From NCBI GenBank assembly GCA_003134075.1, contig PLAI01000150.1:1-42806 (forward strand): DNA of 42,806 nt. The letters run 5' to 3'. Every line of letters begins with the position of its first letter. Positions within the stretch are counted from its first letter, which is position 1. Of the stretch, positions 1 through 8,916 are shown piece after piece. The notes below the pieces were generated by a model. That model did no database searches. It was given only the letters and a program-made list of their open reading frames with translations, and was not told where the DNA came from. Position numbers and translations under genes: made by a program. This stretch comes from Methylocystaceae bacterium (GTDB taxonomy: Bacteria > Pseudomonadota > Alphaproteobacteria > Rhizobiales > Beijerinckiaceae).

Positions 1-392
1 CCGCCTTGCATCTGCCGCGACATATAAACCCATACGCCGATGAACAAGACCAGCGGCAAGGCGTTCAGCAGCAGCGACAACCAAAAGCTGTTTTGATCGC
101 CGGAAGGCTTGGCGCTTATCTGAACTTTTTTCGACTCGAGCTTCGACACTAGGTTTGGGTCGTTGGGCACATAGGTCGCGAAGCTACGATTGTCCGAGAA
201 ATGGCCCGTCACTTCATTGCCAGAGATCGTGACGTCGTGAACCCGCCCCTCATCAATCTGCACAAGCAGTTCGCTAAATGAGATGTCGCGGATGGACGTG
301 CGTTGGCCATTTTGCTGGAACACCAGAAACGCCACGGCGGCCAACCCCGCGATGACGATCCACGGTGCGTATTTCTGCCAATTCGCTTTCAT
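1..392 (-). CDS. ftsH: ATP-dependent zinc metalloprotease FtsH, N-terminal part (runs off the window)
   Basis: Only the first ~130 residues are present; the frame stays open to the window edge. Read on the minus strand from the ATG at 392 it begins MKANWQKYAPWIVIAGLAAV, a first membrane segment. A ~70-residue periplasmic domain follows, with the typical ISFSELL and VTGHFSD stretches, then a second membrane segment ending VWVYMSRQMQGG. This two-TM topology and the YMSRQMQ junction are characteristic of FtsH, the membrane-anchored AAA+ protease that degrades membrane and short-lived cytosolic proteins. The AAA and HExxH domains lie outside the window. It is divergent from the LOV-AraC gene, with about 180 bp between the two starts, so the promoters share that gap. 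Confidence 0.85.
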   Translation of the reverse strand, partial: MKANWQKYAPWIVIAGLAAVAFLVFQQNGQRTSIRDISFSELLVQIDEGRVHDVTISGNEVTGHFSDNRSFATYVPNDPNLVSKLESKKVQISAKPSGDQNSFWLSLLLNALPLVLFIGVWVYMSRQMQG

Positions 393-572
393 CTCGCCTC
401 TCTCCTGTACGATCGCCGCCGCCGAATGAGCCGGCGATAGGGCCGCCGTTTGTTCTTATTTTGTATGCGGACCCAAGTTTCACGTCCAGCGATTATGGCG
501 ACCCCGCAACGAAAGGGCAGGGTGGCGGAGTCGCCAAATTAAGTGCATAATTCGCCAAACGGCGAGTTCCAA

Positions 573-2042
573 ATGATAAAGATCGTTGTAGCCGGGATAG
601 ACGGCTGTCTTGGGTCCGCCTTTATCGGGCTGACTGACACGCTGACCTTGGCTCGCGACGCGATCATGCGCACCACCGGAGTCGAGGCGCCATTCCAAAT
701 GGTGACCGCGAGCGCGGACGGCGCGGGCATTATCGACGGATTTGGACACCGTTTCGAGGTCGCCACGTCCTTCGAGGAAATTTCCTCCTGCGACGCCATT
801 CTCGCCCCGAGCTTTCAACCGGACGAAACGGGGCAGGCGCCGTCGATGTCTAATCTCTCCGGCGTCGCGGCCTGGATCCGGCGACAGCATTCGCGCGGGG
901 CCTTGGTCTGCGGCGCCGGAACGGGCGTGTTTTTGCTTGGCGAGGCCGGTCTGCTGGACGGACGCAGATGCACGACGGGTTGGCGCGGCATCGACGAATT
1001 GAAGCGGCGATATCCTCGCGCCGACGCGGCGCGCGGCGCCAGTTTGATCGAAGATCGGCGTGTCGTGACCGCGGGGCCGCCCTTGGCGTGGATCGATCTG
1101 GCCCTGCACAGCATTCGCGCGTTATGCGGTGACGCAGCGGCGCGCATCGCCGCGGAATTCACCGTGCTCGACGCCTCTTCGAACGAGGATTCCCTTTATC
1201 AGCCGACCGGTTATCTCTCGGGCCTCAATCCCTTTCTACTCGAAGCAGAGCGAATCGTTCGCCAAGCCGGCGACAAACCTCTTTCAGCTTATGATCTTGC
1301 CCGCGCGCTCTCCACGTCGGAACGGACGCTGCATCGACGGTTGAAGCAGGCTTGCGACGAGTCGCCGAAGGCTTTCATCGATCGCGTGAAGGTCGAAACC
1401 GCCCGGACCTTATTGGAAACCACCGGGAAATCGGTCAAGGAGTTGGCGAGCAGCGCCGGTTTTGTCGACGAGGCGAGTTTTCGACGCGCGTTTCGTCGTT
1501 ATGCCGGCATGGCGCCGGGGGCCTATCGCGTTCTCGTGCGCGCCAGAAACCAGCCCAAGGGCCATGTCTTCGCGCTGCGGAAGACCGCCGAGCTCATTCC
1601 GGAAATGCTCACGCAAATTCTTGATTCCTGCGTCAACGGGGTCACCCTCGCCGATCCCGATCAGGAAGACGCGCCGATTGTATATGCGAACAAAGAGTTT
1701 CAGCGCATTACCGGCTACTCGCTTGACGACATCATCGGTCAGAATTGCCGTTTTTTGCAAGGCGCCGATCGCGATCAGGAAGGCCGCGCGCGGCTGCGCG
1801 AAGCCATTGAGAAGCGGGAACATGTGGAGGTGACGCTGCGCAATTATCGCAAGGACGGCTCGCTTTTTTACAACACGCTCAACATAACGCCGCTGTTCGA
1901 CGCGCAGGGACAACTGCTCTACCTGCTCGGAATCCAATATGATTCGACCGCGCGGGCGCTGGCCGAGGCGGAAATTGGCGCGCTCAAGGCAAGGCTCGCC
2001 GCGCTGGCGGGCGACGATCGCGAAAACCACGACGGTAATTGA
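573..2042 (+). CDS. GlxA/AraC-family transcriptional regulator with C-terminal LOV photosensor domain
   Basis: Three domains are visible. Residues ~1-185 are a DJ-1/PfpI (GlxA-type) domain with the VCGAGTGVFLLGEAGLLDGRR stretch around the nucleophile-elbow Cys. Residues ~215-315 are an AraC double helix-turn-helix (LARALSTSERTLHRRLK, then ELASSAGFVDEASFRRAFRR). Residues ~345-455 are a PAS/LOV domain with the signature GQNCRFLQG; Cys392 (codon 1746-1748) is the expected flavin-adduct cysteine. The flavin-contacting Asn/Gln residues are kept in NYRKDGSLFYN and LGIQYD. A short helical tail follows. Inference: a blue-light-responsive DNA-binding regulator. I prefer the ATG at 573, since GlxA proteins start about there and GGCGAG lies 6 nt upstream; an in-frame GTG at 543 would add 10 residues. 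Target genes are unknown; ftsH is the divergent neighbour. Confidence 0.88.
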   Translation: MIKIVVAGIDGCLGSAFIGLTDTLTLARDAIMRTTGVEAPFQMVTASADGAGIIDGFGHRFEVATSFEEISSCDAILAPSFQPDETGQAPSMSNLSGVAAWIRRQHSRGALVCGAGTGVFLLGEAGLLDGRRCTTGWRGIDELKRRYPRADAARGASLIEDRRVVTAGPPLAWIDLALHSIRALCGDAAARIAAEFTVLDASSNEDSLYQPTGYLSGLNPFLLEAERIVRQAGDKPLSAYDLARALSTSERTLHRRLKQACDESPKAFIDRVKVETARTLLETTGKSVKELASSAGFVDEASFRRAFRRYAGMAPGAYRVLVRARNQPKGHVFALRKTAELIPEMLTQILDSCVNGVTLADPDQEDAPIVYANKEFQRITGYSLDDIIGQNCRFLQGADRDQEGRARLREAIEKREHVEVTLRNYRKDGSLFYNTLNITPLFDAQGQLLYLLGIQYDSTARALAEAEIGALKARLAALAGDDRENHDGN

Positions 2043-2365
2043 TTTGGCTGGCGGGCTGAAGCGTTGCTGGGCGGTGACACTTTCGTCGCCGCAACGCGAA
2101 ATCTCGCAATGACGCAATCAAACGGGCGCGCGACATTCGGGGAAGGCGCGAAACGGGCACCACTAGCCGAGAGGTGAGTGCGGCGCAATATGTTTCCACC
2201 TTGAAACTTCCGCCACAGTCATGCGTTAATTTGTCGCATGGGGGAGCATGAAGAAGCTTCGCCAGAGCGTTTCGGGTGAAATCCGTTTCGATTTCGCCAA
2301 GAAGTCCAAACAAAGCTGCATTTCGAACAGAGCGAAAAAGCTTATAGACAAAAGAGGAAACGAAC

Positions 2366-2449
2366 ATGAACGCGCTTCCAGCAATTCTGTCGATCCTAGC
2401 CGCCGCGGCCGCCGTTACGCTGGCGATCACCGCTTTCGCAAACGCGTGA
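2366..2449 (+). CDS. Putative 27-residue single-pass membrane peptide
   Basis: A short ORF reads MNALPAILSILAAAAAVTLA followed by ITAFANA and TGA. It is preceded by AGAGGAAA, a good Shine-Dalgarno-like sequence about 8 nt before the ATG, and followed 11 nt after the stop by a 10-bp hairpin. Almost the whole peptide is one hydrophobic helix. It lies alone between the LOV-AraC gene and metY, in a stretch with no other convincing gene. It could be a genuine small membrane protein or a chance ORF in Ala-rich, high-GC sequence. No family is recognised. Confidence 0.45.
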   Translation: MNALPAILSILAAAAAVTLAITAFANA

Positions 2450-2460
2450 ACACCGGACGT

Positions 2461-2487
2461 CGACGCTCGAGCGATCATCGAGCGTCG
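2461..2487. terminator. Perfect 10-bp hairpin downstream of the small ORF
   Basis: CGACGCTCGA at 2461-2470 pairs perfectly with TCGAGCGTCG at 2478-2487 across a 7-nt loop. No clear T-run follows (GCGGTTTG), so it could be a Rho-assisted stop, a 3'-end-stabilising stem or an operator rather than a strong intrinsic terminator. Confidence 0.45.
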
Positions 2488-2522
2488 GCGGTTTGACCAG
2501 ACGGCGCGGGCGCTGGCCGTGA

Positions 2523-2543
2523 GAAAAAGGTGCGGCCTTTTTC
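2523..2543. terminator. Bidirectional intrinsic terminator between the small ORF and metY
   Basis: GAAAAAGG (2523-2530), loop TGCGG, CCTTTTTC (2536-2543) forms an A-stem/U-tract hairpin. It can act for rightward transcription, and also for metY, which is transcribed leftward and ends about 110 bp away. Confidence 0.5.
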
Positions 2544-2653
2544 CATTTCCGTGCTGAACAAGGGCCGGAGCAAAGGAATGCGGGTTCCGACTTCAACTCG
2601 CCTTTGAAACGCGATCGCGCGCGTAGCGGAATGTGTCTCCGATCCACCGCTGA

Positions 2654-3955
2654 TTACGCCCCAGACGCCGCCTTTAGCCCGCGCTCCAAATCCGCCAAAA
2701 TATCGTCGATATGCTCCAGACCGACGGACAGCCGCACATAGCCCTCGGTCACGCCGGCGGCGAGTTGCGCTTCTGGCGAGAGTTGCGAATGCGTCGTCGT
2801 CGCGGGGTGGATAGCGAGGCTGCGCGCATCGCCGATATTGGCGACGTGATAGAACATCGTCAGCGCGTCGATGAAGCGGCGCCCGGCGTCCACTCCGCCC
2901 TTCAACTCGAAGCCGACCAACGCGCCGTAGCCGCCCTTCAGATATTTGTCGGCGCGCGCGCGGACCTCGCCGCTCTGCCGCGAGGGATGAATAACCTTCG
3001 TCACCTCCGGACGCTTCGCCAAAAATTCCGCGACCGCCAGCGCGTTTCGCACATGCCTTTCCATTCGCAGCGTCAGCGTCTCTATGCCTTGCAATGTCAG
3101 GAAGGCGTTGAAGGGCGAGAGCGCGGAGCCGAGATCGCGCAACAGCGTCGTGCGCGCCTTGATAATATAGGCAATAGGCCCAAGGGGCTTCACCGCCTCG
3201 ACCCAAATGGCGCCATGGTAGGATGGGTCAGGCGTATTCAACGCCGGCTGCCGGACGGAGAAATTCTCCCAGTCGAAATTGCCGCCATCTATGATCGCGC
3301 CGCCAATCGACGTGCCGTGGCCGCCGATATATTTGGTGGTCGAATAGACCACGACCGCCGCGCCATGGTCGAGCGGACGGCACAGAATCGGCGCGGCGGT
3401 GTTGTCGACGATCAAGGGCACGCCGATTTCGCGTCCCATGGCGGCGACTTCGGCGATGGGAAATACGGTGAGCTTGGGGTTCGGCAGCGTCTCGGCATAA
3501 TAGGCGCGGGTACGGTCGTCCGTCGCGCGGCGGAAGTTTTCGGGGTCGGCGGGGTCGACGAAGCGCACCTCCAACCCCTGCTCTTTCAGAGTATTGGCGA
3601 ACAGATTGTAAGTGCCGCCATATAGATCGGTCGAGGAGACGATATTGTCGCCGGCGCGCGCGAGATTTTGCACCGCGAAGGCCGAGGCCGCCTGCCCCGA
3701 GGCGACCGCCAGCGCCGCGACGCCGCCCTCGAGCGCGGCGAGACGAGACTCCAGCACGCCCGTCGTCGGATTGCCAATGCGCGTGTAAATCTGGCCCATT
3801 TCCTTCAGCGCGAAGAGATTGGCCGCATGCTCCGTATCATGGAACTGATAGCTGGTCGTCTGGTAGATCGGCACGGCGACCGCGCCATTGGTCGCATCGG
3901 CGCGCCAACCCGCATGCAGCGACAATGTTTCCGGATGTTTGGATTCGATGGCCAT
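2654..3955 (-). CDS. metY: O-acetylhomoserine aminocarboxypropyltransferase (sulfhydrylase), first copy
   Basis: The 433-residue protein belongs to the Cys/Met-metabolism PLP enzymes: VPIYQTTSYQF near the N-terminus, the YTRIGNPTTGVLESRLAALEGG segment, SGQAASAFA, DLYGGTYN, and the PLP lysine in VYSTTKYIGGHG. The C-terminus has the LSVGLEHIDDILADL motif. It makes homocysteine from O-acylhomoserine and sulfide, the direct-sulfhydrylation route to methionine, in the cytosol. It starts at an ATG and reads towards the terminator at 2523-2543. argH lies upstream in the same orientation, 92 bp away. A paralogue (29,430-30,740) lies in the carrier-protein cluster. No SAM riboswitch was recognisable upstream. 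Confidence 0.9.
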   Translation of the reverse strand: MAIESKHPETLSLHAGWRADATNGAVAVPIYQTTSYQFHDTEHAANLFALKEMGQIYTRIGNPTTGVLESRLAALEGGVAALAVASGQAASAFAVQNLARAGDNIVSSTDLYGGTYNLFANTLKEQGLEVRFVDPADPENFRRATDDRTRAYYAETLPNPKLTVFPIAEVAAMGREIGVPLIVDNTAAPILCRPLDHGAAVVVYSTTKYIGGHGTSIGGAIIDGGNFDWENFSVRQPALNTPDPSYHGAIWVEAVKPLGPIAYIIKARTTLLRDLGSALSPFNAFLTLQGIETLTLRMERHVRNALAVAEFLAKRPEVTKVIHPSRQSGEVRARADKYLKGGYGALVGFELKGGVDAGRRFIDALTMFYHVANIGDARSLAIHPATTTHSQLSPEAQLAAGVTEGYVRLSVGLEHIDDILADLERGLKAASGA

Positions 3956-4047
3956 GTCGGATTCTCGTTTGGCTGGATGCGATGGATCAGCTTAGCCGGG
4001 CGTGGCGGGAGGATAAAGGCCCATTGCGATCGCGCCGAGGGAAGAAA

Positions 4048-5439
4048 TCACGGCGCCGGCGCCTCCAGTTTTTTCAGCCAGGCCTCTGCTTGAGCGCTGA
4101 CATTGGCGGGCGCGGCGCCGCCGTAACTCACGCGGCTTTCGACCGATTTATCGACGCCCAGCACATCGAAAACCTGAGCCGTCATGCGAGGCTCCACGGC
4201 TTGAAGATCCGCCAGGGACAGGTCCTCCAGTCCGACGCCGCGTTCGCTGGCGATTCCAACAATGCGGCCCGTCACATGATGCGCCTCGCGAAACGGCAGG
4301 CCGAGCGCGCGCACGAGCCAATCGGCCAGATCCGTCGCGGTCGCGTAGCCGGCGCCGGCGGCCTCCCGCATTCTGGCGCGGTTCGCGCTCATGTCCCGGG
4401 TCATGCCAGCGATGGCGGCGATGCATAGTTCAAGAGAGTCGAGCGCGTCGAAGGCGCCTTCCTTGTCCTCCTGCATATCCTTCGAATAGGCCAGCGGCAG
4501 GCCCTTCATAACGATCAGCAGGGCTTGCAGGCCGCCGATGATGCGCCCGCTCTTGCCGCGCACCAGCTCCGCCGCGTCCGGGTTGCGCTTTTGCGGCATG
4601 ATCGACGATCCCGTGGTGAATTTGTCGCTGAGCGCGACGAAGGAGAACTGCACCGTGGTCCACAGCACGATCTCCTCGGCGAAGCGCGACAGATGCGTCG
4701 CGCAAATAGCGGCCGCCGACAGCGTCTCCAGCACGAAGTCGCGGTCCGAGACGCTGTCCAGCGAATTGGCGGTGGGGCGGTCGAAGCCGAGCGCCTTCGC
4801 GGTGTCCCCGCGGTCGATCGGAAAGGAGGTTCCCGCCAGCGCCGCCGCGCCCAGGGGCGATTCATTGAGGCGCGCCCGCGCGTCGCGAAAACGGCCGCGA
4901 TCTCGCGAAATCATTTCGACATAAGCGAGAAGGTGGTGGCCAAAGGTCACGGGCTGCGCCGATTGCAGATGGGTGAAGCCCGGCATGACAGTCGCCGCCT
5001 CCTCCAGCGCCTTTGTCGCCAGCGCGATCTGGAGGTCCGCGAGCTGGGCGTCAAGCCGGTCGATAGCGTCGCGGATATAGAGGCGAAAATCGGTCGCCAC
5101 TTGATCGTTGCGCGAGCGGGCCGTATGCAATCTTCCGGCGGCGGGTCCGATCAGTTCGGCGAGCCGCGATTCGACATTCATGTGGATGTCTTCGAGCTTG
5201 CGCGAGAAGACAAAATCCCCTGCCGCGATCTCAGCCTTGATCTGGGACAAGCCATCGCGAATCTTGGCCGCGTCCGCGTCGGAGACAATGCCGCAATGCT
5301 CGAGCATTGCGACATGGGCCAGAGACGCCGCTATATCTTGGGGCCAGAGCCTCTTGTCGAAGTCGATGGAGACGTTGATCGCCTCCAGCACGGCGGCGGT
5401 TGCGTCCTGAAAGCGGCCGCCCCATATTTTGCTCGTCAT
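4048..5439 (-). CDS. argH: Argininosuccinate lyase
   Basis: 463 residues, the usual length. It begins [16 protein letters not shown], as ArgH proteins do, has [18 protein letters not shown], the TGH-like segment [18 protein letters not shown], and the family signature [22 protein letters not shown] containing the catalytic serine loop. It performs the last step of arginine biosynthesis, splitting argininosuccinate into arginine and fumarate. Its start lies only 42 bp from the divergent tlpA-like gene, an arrangement I associate with Rhizobiales, so regulatory sequences must be very compact or overlap the coding starts. Confidence 0.95.
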   Translation of the reverse strand: MTSKIWGGRFQDATAAVLEAINVSIDFDKRLWPQDIAASLAHVAMLEHCGIVSDADAAKIRDGLSQIKAEIAAGDFVFSRKLEDIHMNVESRLAELIGPAAGRLHTARSRNDQVATDFRLYIRDAIDRLDAQLADLQIALATKALEEAATVMPGFTHLQSAQPVTFGHHLLAYVEMISRDRGRFRDARARLNESPLGAAALAGTSFPIDRGDTAKALGFDRPTANSLDSVSDRDFVLETLSAAAICATHLSRFAEEIVLWTTVQFSFVALSDKFTTGSSIMPQKRNPDAAELVRGKSGRIIGGLQALLIVMKGLPLAYSKDMQEDKEGAFDALDSLELCIAAIAGMTRDMSANRARMREAAGAGYATATDLADWLVRALGLPFREAHHVTGRIVGIASERGVGLEDLSLADLQAVEPRMTAQVFDVLGVDKSVESRVSYGGAAPANVSAQAEAWLKKLEAPAP

Positions 5440-5481
5440 GTGATCCCTTCCGAAACGCCGATCTTCTGGAACCTTTGAACG

Positions 5482-6141
5482 ATGACCGAACAGCCGGCCG
5501 CAAGTCCCCAGCGCAATCGCGGCGCGCTCGCCTTTGTCGCTTTGTTGCTCATCGCCGGCGTCGGATTTCTATACGTTAAGGCCGGTCGCGGCGGCAAGAA
5601 AGAGCACAGCGCCGCCTGCGACGCCTCCAAGCCGCTGGCGCAATCCCTCGCCAGCCTCGCCAAGGGGGAACTCGCCGCCCTCGCGATCGCCAAGGAGCCC
5701 GAGCCGATTCAGGCGCTCGCATTCAACGGACCGGACGGCGCGCGGACGAGCCTGGAGGCCTTCAAGGGCAAGACGCTGCTCGTCAATGTTTGGGCGACCT
5801 GGTGCGTTCCGTGCCGGGGCGAGATGCCCGCGCTCGACCGGCTGCAGCAAACCGCAGGCTCGGATAAGTTCGAGGTCGTCGCGATCAATGTCGACACCAC
5901 GCGGCTGGAGCGGCCAAAGGCGTTCCTTGACGAAATCGGCGTCAAAAACCTCAAATTTTACGCCGATCCCAAGGCCGACATTTTCTTTCGCCTGAAACAA
6001 GGCGGCGAACTCATGGGCCTTCCGACGACCTATCTCGTCGATTCCGCCGGCTGCGCGCTCGGCCAGCTCTCGGGCCCCGCCGCCTGGGACTCCGACGAGG
6101 CCCTGGCCCTAATCCGCCGCGCGACCGGCTCCACGCCTTGA
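5482..6141 (+). CDS. tlpA: TlpA-family membrane-anchored thiol:disulfide reductase
   Basis: 219 residues. A short cytosolic N-terminus is followed by one membrane anchor ([18 protein letters not shown], residues ~15-32) and a periplasmic thioredoxin fold with active site [13 protein letters not shown] (~residues 108-120) and the cis-proline segment GLPTTYLVD. Proteins of this family reduce periplasmic disulfides, classically for cytochrome c or cytochrome oxidase assembly. It is divergent from argH, as in other alphaproteobacteria. An additional Cys pair outside the CVPC motif (AACDAS and SAGCAL) could form a structural disulfide. Confidence 0.88.
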   Translation: MTEQPAASPQRNRGALAFVALLLIAGVGFLYVKAGRGGKKEHSAACDASKPLAQSLASLAKGELAALAIAKEPEPIQALAFNGPDGARTSLEAFKGKTLLVNVWATWCVPCRGEMPALDRLQQTAGSDKFEVVAINVDTTRLERPKAFLDEIGVKNLKFYADPKADIFFRLKQGGELMGLPTTYLVDSAGCALGQLSGPAAWDSDEALALIRRATGSTP

Positions 6142-6275
6142 GAGATCGATTGGCCGCAAACGACGACCGCCATGGATCAGTCTGCGCGTCGATCCACGCG
6201 CGGGACCTCGGCCTCTTGTTTATCGCATTAGCGCGGACAAAGGAGCCGGGGTCGCGATAAAAGATCGGGATCGAC

Positions 6276-6704
6276 ATGGGCGACACCCTTTCACCGATTG
6301 AGCGCAGCGAACGGATGCGACGGGTTCGCGGCAAGGACACCGCCCCGGAACTTTTGGTTCGACGGATGGTCCATAAAATGGGCTTTCGCTTTCGTCTTCA
6401 TCGAAAAGATCTCCCGGGCACGCCCGACCTTGTTTTTCCTCGCTTTCACGCCGTGATTTTCGTGCATGGCTGTTTCTGGCACCGCCATCCCGATCCCCGC
6501 TGCCCCCTCGCCCGCATGCCAAAGTCGCGGCTCGACTTCTGGGAGCCTAAACTCACCGGCAACTGCCTACGTGATCTGCGCGATCAGGCGGCGCTTAATG
6601 CCGTCGGTTGGAGAATCCTGGTTGTTTGGGAGTGCGAGTTGGGCGACAAGGAACAATTACAGAACAGAATAAGGACCTTTCTGGAGGAGCCACAATGCGA
6701 GTGA
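6276..6704 (+). CDS. vsr: Very-short-patch-repair (Vsr) endonuclease
   Basis: 142 residues, usual Vsr length. It shows the whole family pattern: RSERMRRVRGKDTAPELLVR, GFRFRLHRKDLPGTPDL with the catalytic Asp, VIFVHGCFWHRH with the metal/active-site His residues, FWEPKLTGN, and VGWRILVVWECEL at the C-terminus. Vsr nicks 5' of the T in T:G mismatches that arise when 5-methylcytosine deaminates, and is normally paired with a C5 methyltransferase. Its last 10 bases overlap the start of the methyltransferase gene, so the two are translationally coupled. The 134-bp gap before it holds no visible gene. Confidence 0.92.
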   Translation: MGDTLSPIERSERMRRVRGKDTAPELLVRRMVHKMGFRFRLHRKDLPGTPDLVFPRFHAVIFVHGCFWHRHPDPRCPLARMPKSRLDFWEPKLTGNCLRDLRDQAALNAVGWRILVVWECELGDKEQLQNRIRTFLEEPQCE

Positions 6705-7864
6705 TCGAAGTTTTCGCCGGAGCCGGGGGTCTGGGCATTGGCGTGAGCAAGGCTGGTTTTTCTCCGGCTCGGATCGTCGAATGGGATCGCTGGTGTTGCG
6801 ATACGATTCGCGAGAACACACGGCGCCGGACGGCCATGGTGGCGAATTGGCCGGAGCCCTTCGAAGGCGACGTTCGCGAGGTGGATTTCCGCGACTTAGC
6901 GGGGAAAATCGAGTTGGTCACCGGCGGGCCGCCCTGCCAACCCTTTTCGCTTGGCGGCAAGCATCGCGCCCACGGCGACGCCCGCGATATGTGGCCCCAA
7001 GCGGTGCGCGTCGTGCGCGAAACAAAACCCAAGGCCTTCATCTTCGAAAATGTGAAAGGCCTGACGCGCGGGAGTTTCGCGACCTATCTCGCCTATATCG
7101 TTCATCAGCTCACATTCCCCGAGCTTGTTCGTCGCGAGGATGAAAGTTGGGAAGATCATCTTGGCCGTCTGGAGCGCCATCTCACAGGGCGCCGTCGCGG
7201 CGCCGATTCCGTTGCCTACCGCGTGGTTTACCGCGTGCTCAACGCCGCCAATCATGGGATTCCCCAGCGTCGCGAACGCATCGTTTTCGTGGGATTCCGG
7301 AACGATCTCGGGATCGAATGGTCGTTTCCCGAGGAAAGCCATTCACTCGACGCGCTGCTGTGGGATCAAACCCGCGGAGACTATTGGGAGCGGCACGCGG
7401 CGCCAAAGTGCTCGCGCGAAATCGCGCCGCGATACGCCGAACGGGCGCGCCGGCTGGAATCTCCGACGCTAATGCCTTGGCGCACGGTTCGGGACGCGAT
7501 AGGCGACTTGCCGGACCCCGAGCATGAGGCGGGAAGGGCCGCGGCGATTGCAAATCACCGCTTTCAACCGGGCGCGCGCGCCTATCCCGGCCACACCGGT
7601 TCGCCGCTCGACCAGCCCGCGAAGACTCTCAAGGCCGGCGTGCACGGCGTTCCCGGCGGCGAAAACATGCTTTTATCGCCGGACGGAAGCTTGCGCTATT
7701 TCACCGTGCGAGAGAGCGCACGTTTGCAGACTTTTCCGGATGATTTTGTTTTTCATGGCTCCTGGAGCGAGACCATGCGGCAGCTCGGCAACGCCGTCCC
7801 CGTGGAGCTCGCCGCGGTCGTCGCGCGGGGAGTTTGGGCGAGCTTGGGCGCTGTTGCAATGTGA
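6695..7864 (+). CDS. DNA (cytosine-5-)-methyltransferase
   Basis: 389 residues from the ATG at 6695, which follows GGAGGA by 6 nt. All core C5-MTase motifs are in order: I (FAGAGGLGIGV), IV (GGPPCQPFSLGGKHR with the catalytic Cys), VI (FENVKGL), VIII (QRRERIVFVGFR) and IX/X (ESARLQTFPDDFVF, QLGNAVP). The target-recognition region (~residues 210-320) gives no readable specificity. Gene order vsr-MTase-unknown suggests an epigenetic or restriction-like module; no classical restriction endonuclease is visible, so the third gene may be the effector. Confidence 0.93.
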   Translation: MRVIEVFAGAGGLGIGVSKAGFSPARIVEWDRWCCDTIRENTRRRTAMVANWPEPFEGDVREVDFRDLAGKIELVTGGPPCQPFSLGGKHRAHGDARDMWPQAVRVVRETKPKAFIFENVKGLTRGSFATYLAYIVHQLTFPELVRREDESWEDHLGRLERHLTGRRRGADSVAYRVVYRVLNAANHGIPQRRERIVFVGFRNDLGIEWSFPEESHSLDALLWDQTRGDYWERHAAPKCSREIAPRYAERARRLESPTLMPWRTVRDAIGDLPDPEHEAGRAAAIANHRFQPGARAYPGHTGSPLDQPAKTLKAGVHGVPGGENMLLSPDGSLRYFTVRESARLQTFPDDFVFHGSWSETMRQLGNAVPVELAAVVARGVWASLGAVAM

Positions 7865-7883
7865 AGTTTCTGAAGGAAAGGGA

Positions 7884-8909
7884 ATGTGCTCGATGACCAA
7901 TTGTCCGATCTGCGAAGAAGGCTTGCTCTCCGAACCAACTGGGAATGGTGAGGAGAAATTTTACGATCACCCTCGAAACCCGGCATATGATTGTCCACGA
8001 TGTGGCAGGTTCAATTTACCTGCAATTCAAGCAGCAAACGGATTGACACTTCACATACGATCTCTCACGAGTCATCATCTCCGTTGCAGACAAAGGCTCG
8101 ATGGTATTCCCGTTTGGCTCCATCTGGAGGGGAGACGCGACCAAGGTTGCTACGGCACAACGGTCGTTAAAATTGACGGTGTACTCTTGGACCTCGACGA
8201 GCGCCTACCGTCACCGGCGGAACAAGCGGATAGGCTGATCCTTTGGATTGGTGACAACCAACCCTCACCGGGAGAGGATATACAAATCCCAACTTCCGAA
8301 GTTTCCGCATGGATCGGCGCGGCGATCACGAGAAACGAGCCCAATGGCGGGTACGCTTGGTTGCGTGAGCAGGAAGAAGTCAAGAGGCTTGTGAAGGACC
8401 GGCAAGGCTGGCTCAGACTCACAATGGCCGGTTGGGAGCGCTATGAAGCGATCAAGCATCGGCAAATCGCAAGTCGTACCGCGTTCATGGCAATGAAATT
8501 TAGTGATCTGGAACTCAATCAAGTCGTCGAAAGCTGTTTCAAACCAGCGGCAAAGCGCGCCGGTTTCGAGTTGAAACCGATGACCGATGGACAACCGGCA
8601 GGTCTCATCGACGATCAAATGCGCGTCGCCTTAAGAACCTCGCGCTTCGTCGTCGCCGACCTGACCCACGGCAACCGAGGCGCCTATTGGGAAGCCGGCT
8701 TCGCCGAGGGTTTAGGCCGGGCTGTCATTTACACCTGCCGCAAAGACCGTTGGGATGAGGTCGAAAATGGCGAGCGGTTAGTACATTTCGACACCGGCCA
8801 TCTCGTCACAATCCTATGGGAGTCGGAGAAGTTGGGGGACGCTGGCAAGCGTTTGACGGCGACCATCCGCGCGACACTGCCCGCCGAAGCCCAAATGGCC
8901 GACCCGTAA
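7884..8909 (+). CDS. Zinc-ribbon protein with nucleoside 2-deoxyribosyltransferase-like C-terminal domain
   Basis: 341 residues; ATG at 7884 (another at 7893) after AAGGAAAGGG, 19 bp after the methyltransferase stop. The N-terminus carries a CPIC...CPRC zinc ribbon (Cys7, 10, 37, 40). The middle is alpha/beta with no recognised family. From ~residue 197 there is a compact domain beginning AFMAMKF with VVADLTHGNRGAYWEAGFAEGLGR, the pattern of the nucleoside deoxyribosyltransferase/TIR-like fold, in which an Asp (Asp259) and a Glu (Glu270) would be catalytic. GC content and codon use are visibly lower than in the neighbours, suggesting acquisition. Inference: a nucleotide- or NAD-cleaving effector of a defence module with the methyltransferase. 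It ends 7 bp from the convergent parB stop. Confidence 0.6.
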   Translation: MCSMTNCPICEEGLLSEPTGNGEEKFYDHPRNPAYDCPRCGRFNLPAIQAANGLTLHIRSLTSHHLRCRQRLDGIPVWLHLEGRRDQGCYGTTVVKIDGVLLDLDERLPSPAEQADRLILWIGDNQPSPGEDIQIPTSEVSAWIGAAITRNEPNGGYAWLREQEEVKRLVKDRQGWLRLTMAGWERYEAIKHRQIASRTAFMAMKFSDLELNQVVESCFKPAAKRAGFELKPMTDGQPAGLIDDQMRVALRTSRFVVADLTHGNRGAYWEAGFAEGLGRAVIYTCRKDRWDEVENGERLVHFDTGHLVTILWESEKLGDAGKRLTATIRATLPAEAQMADP

Positions 8910-8916
8910 CCCGGCG

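Noticed and set aside
2475-3206. 243-codon minus-strand frame overlapping metY
   Set aside because: Arg/Gly/Ala-rich shadow of metY in another frame; no motif.
3956-4047. SAM-II riboswitch upstream of metY
   Set aside because: The gap is only 92 bp and I could not place the conserved UGAUUU, pseudoknot and GCUAAA elements in the right order.
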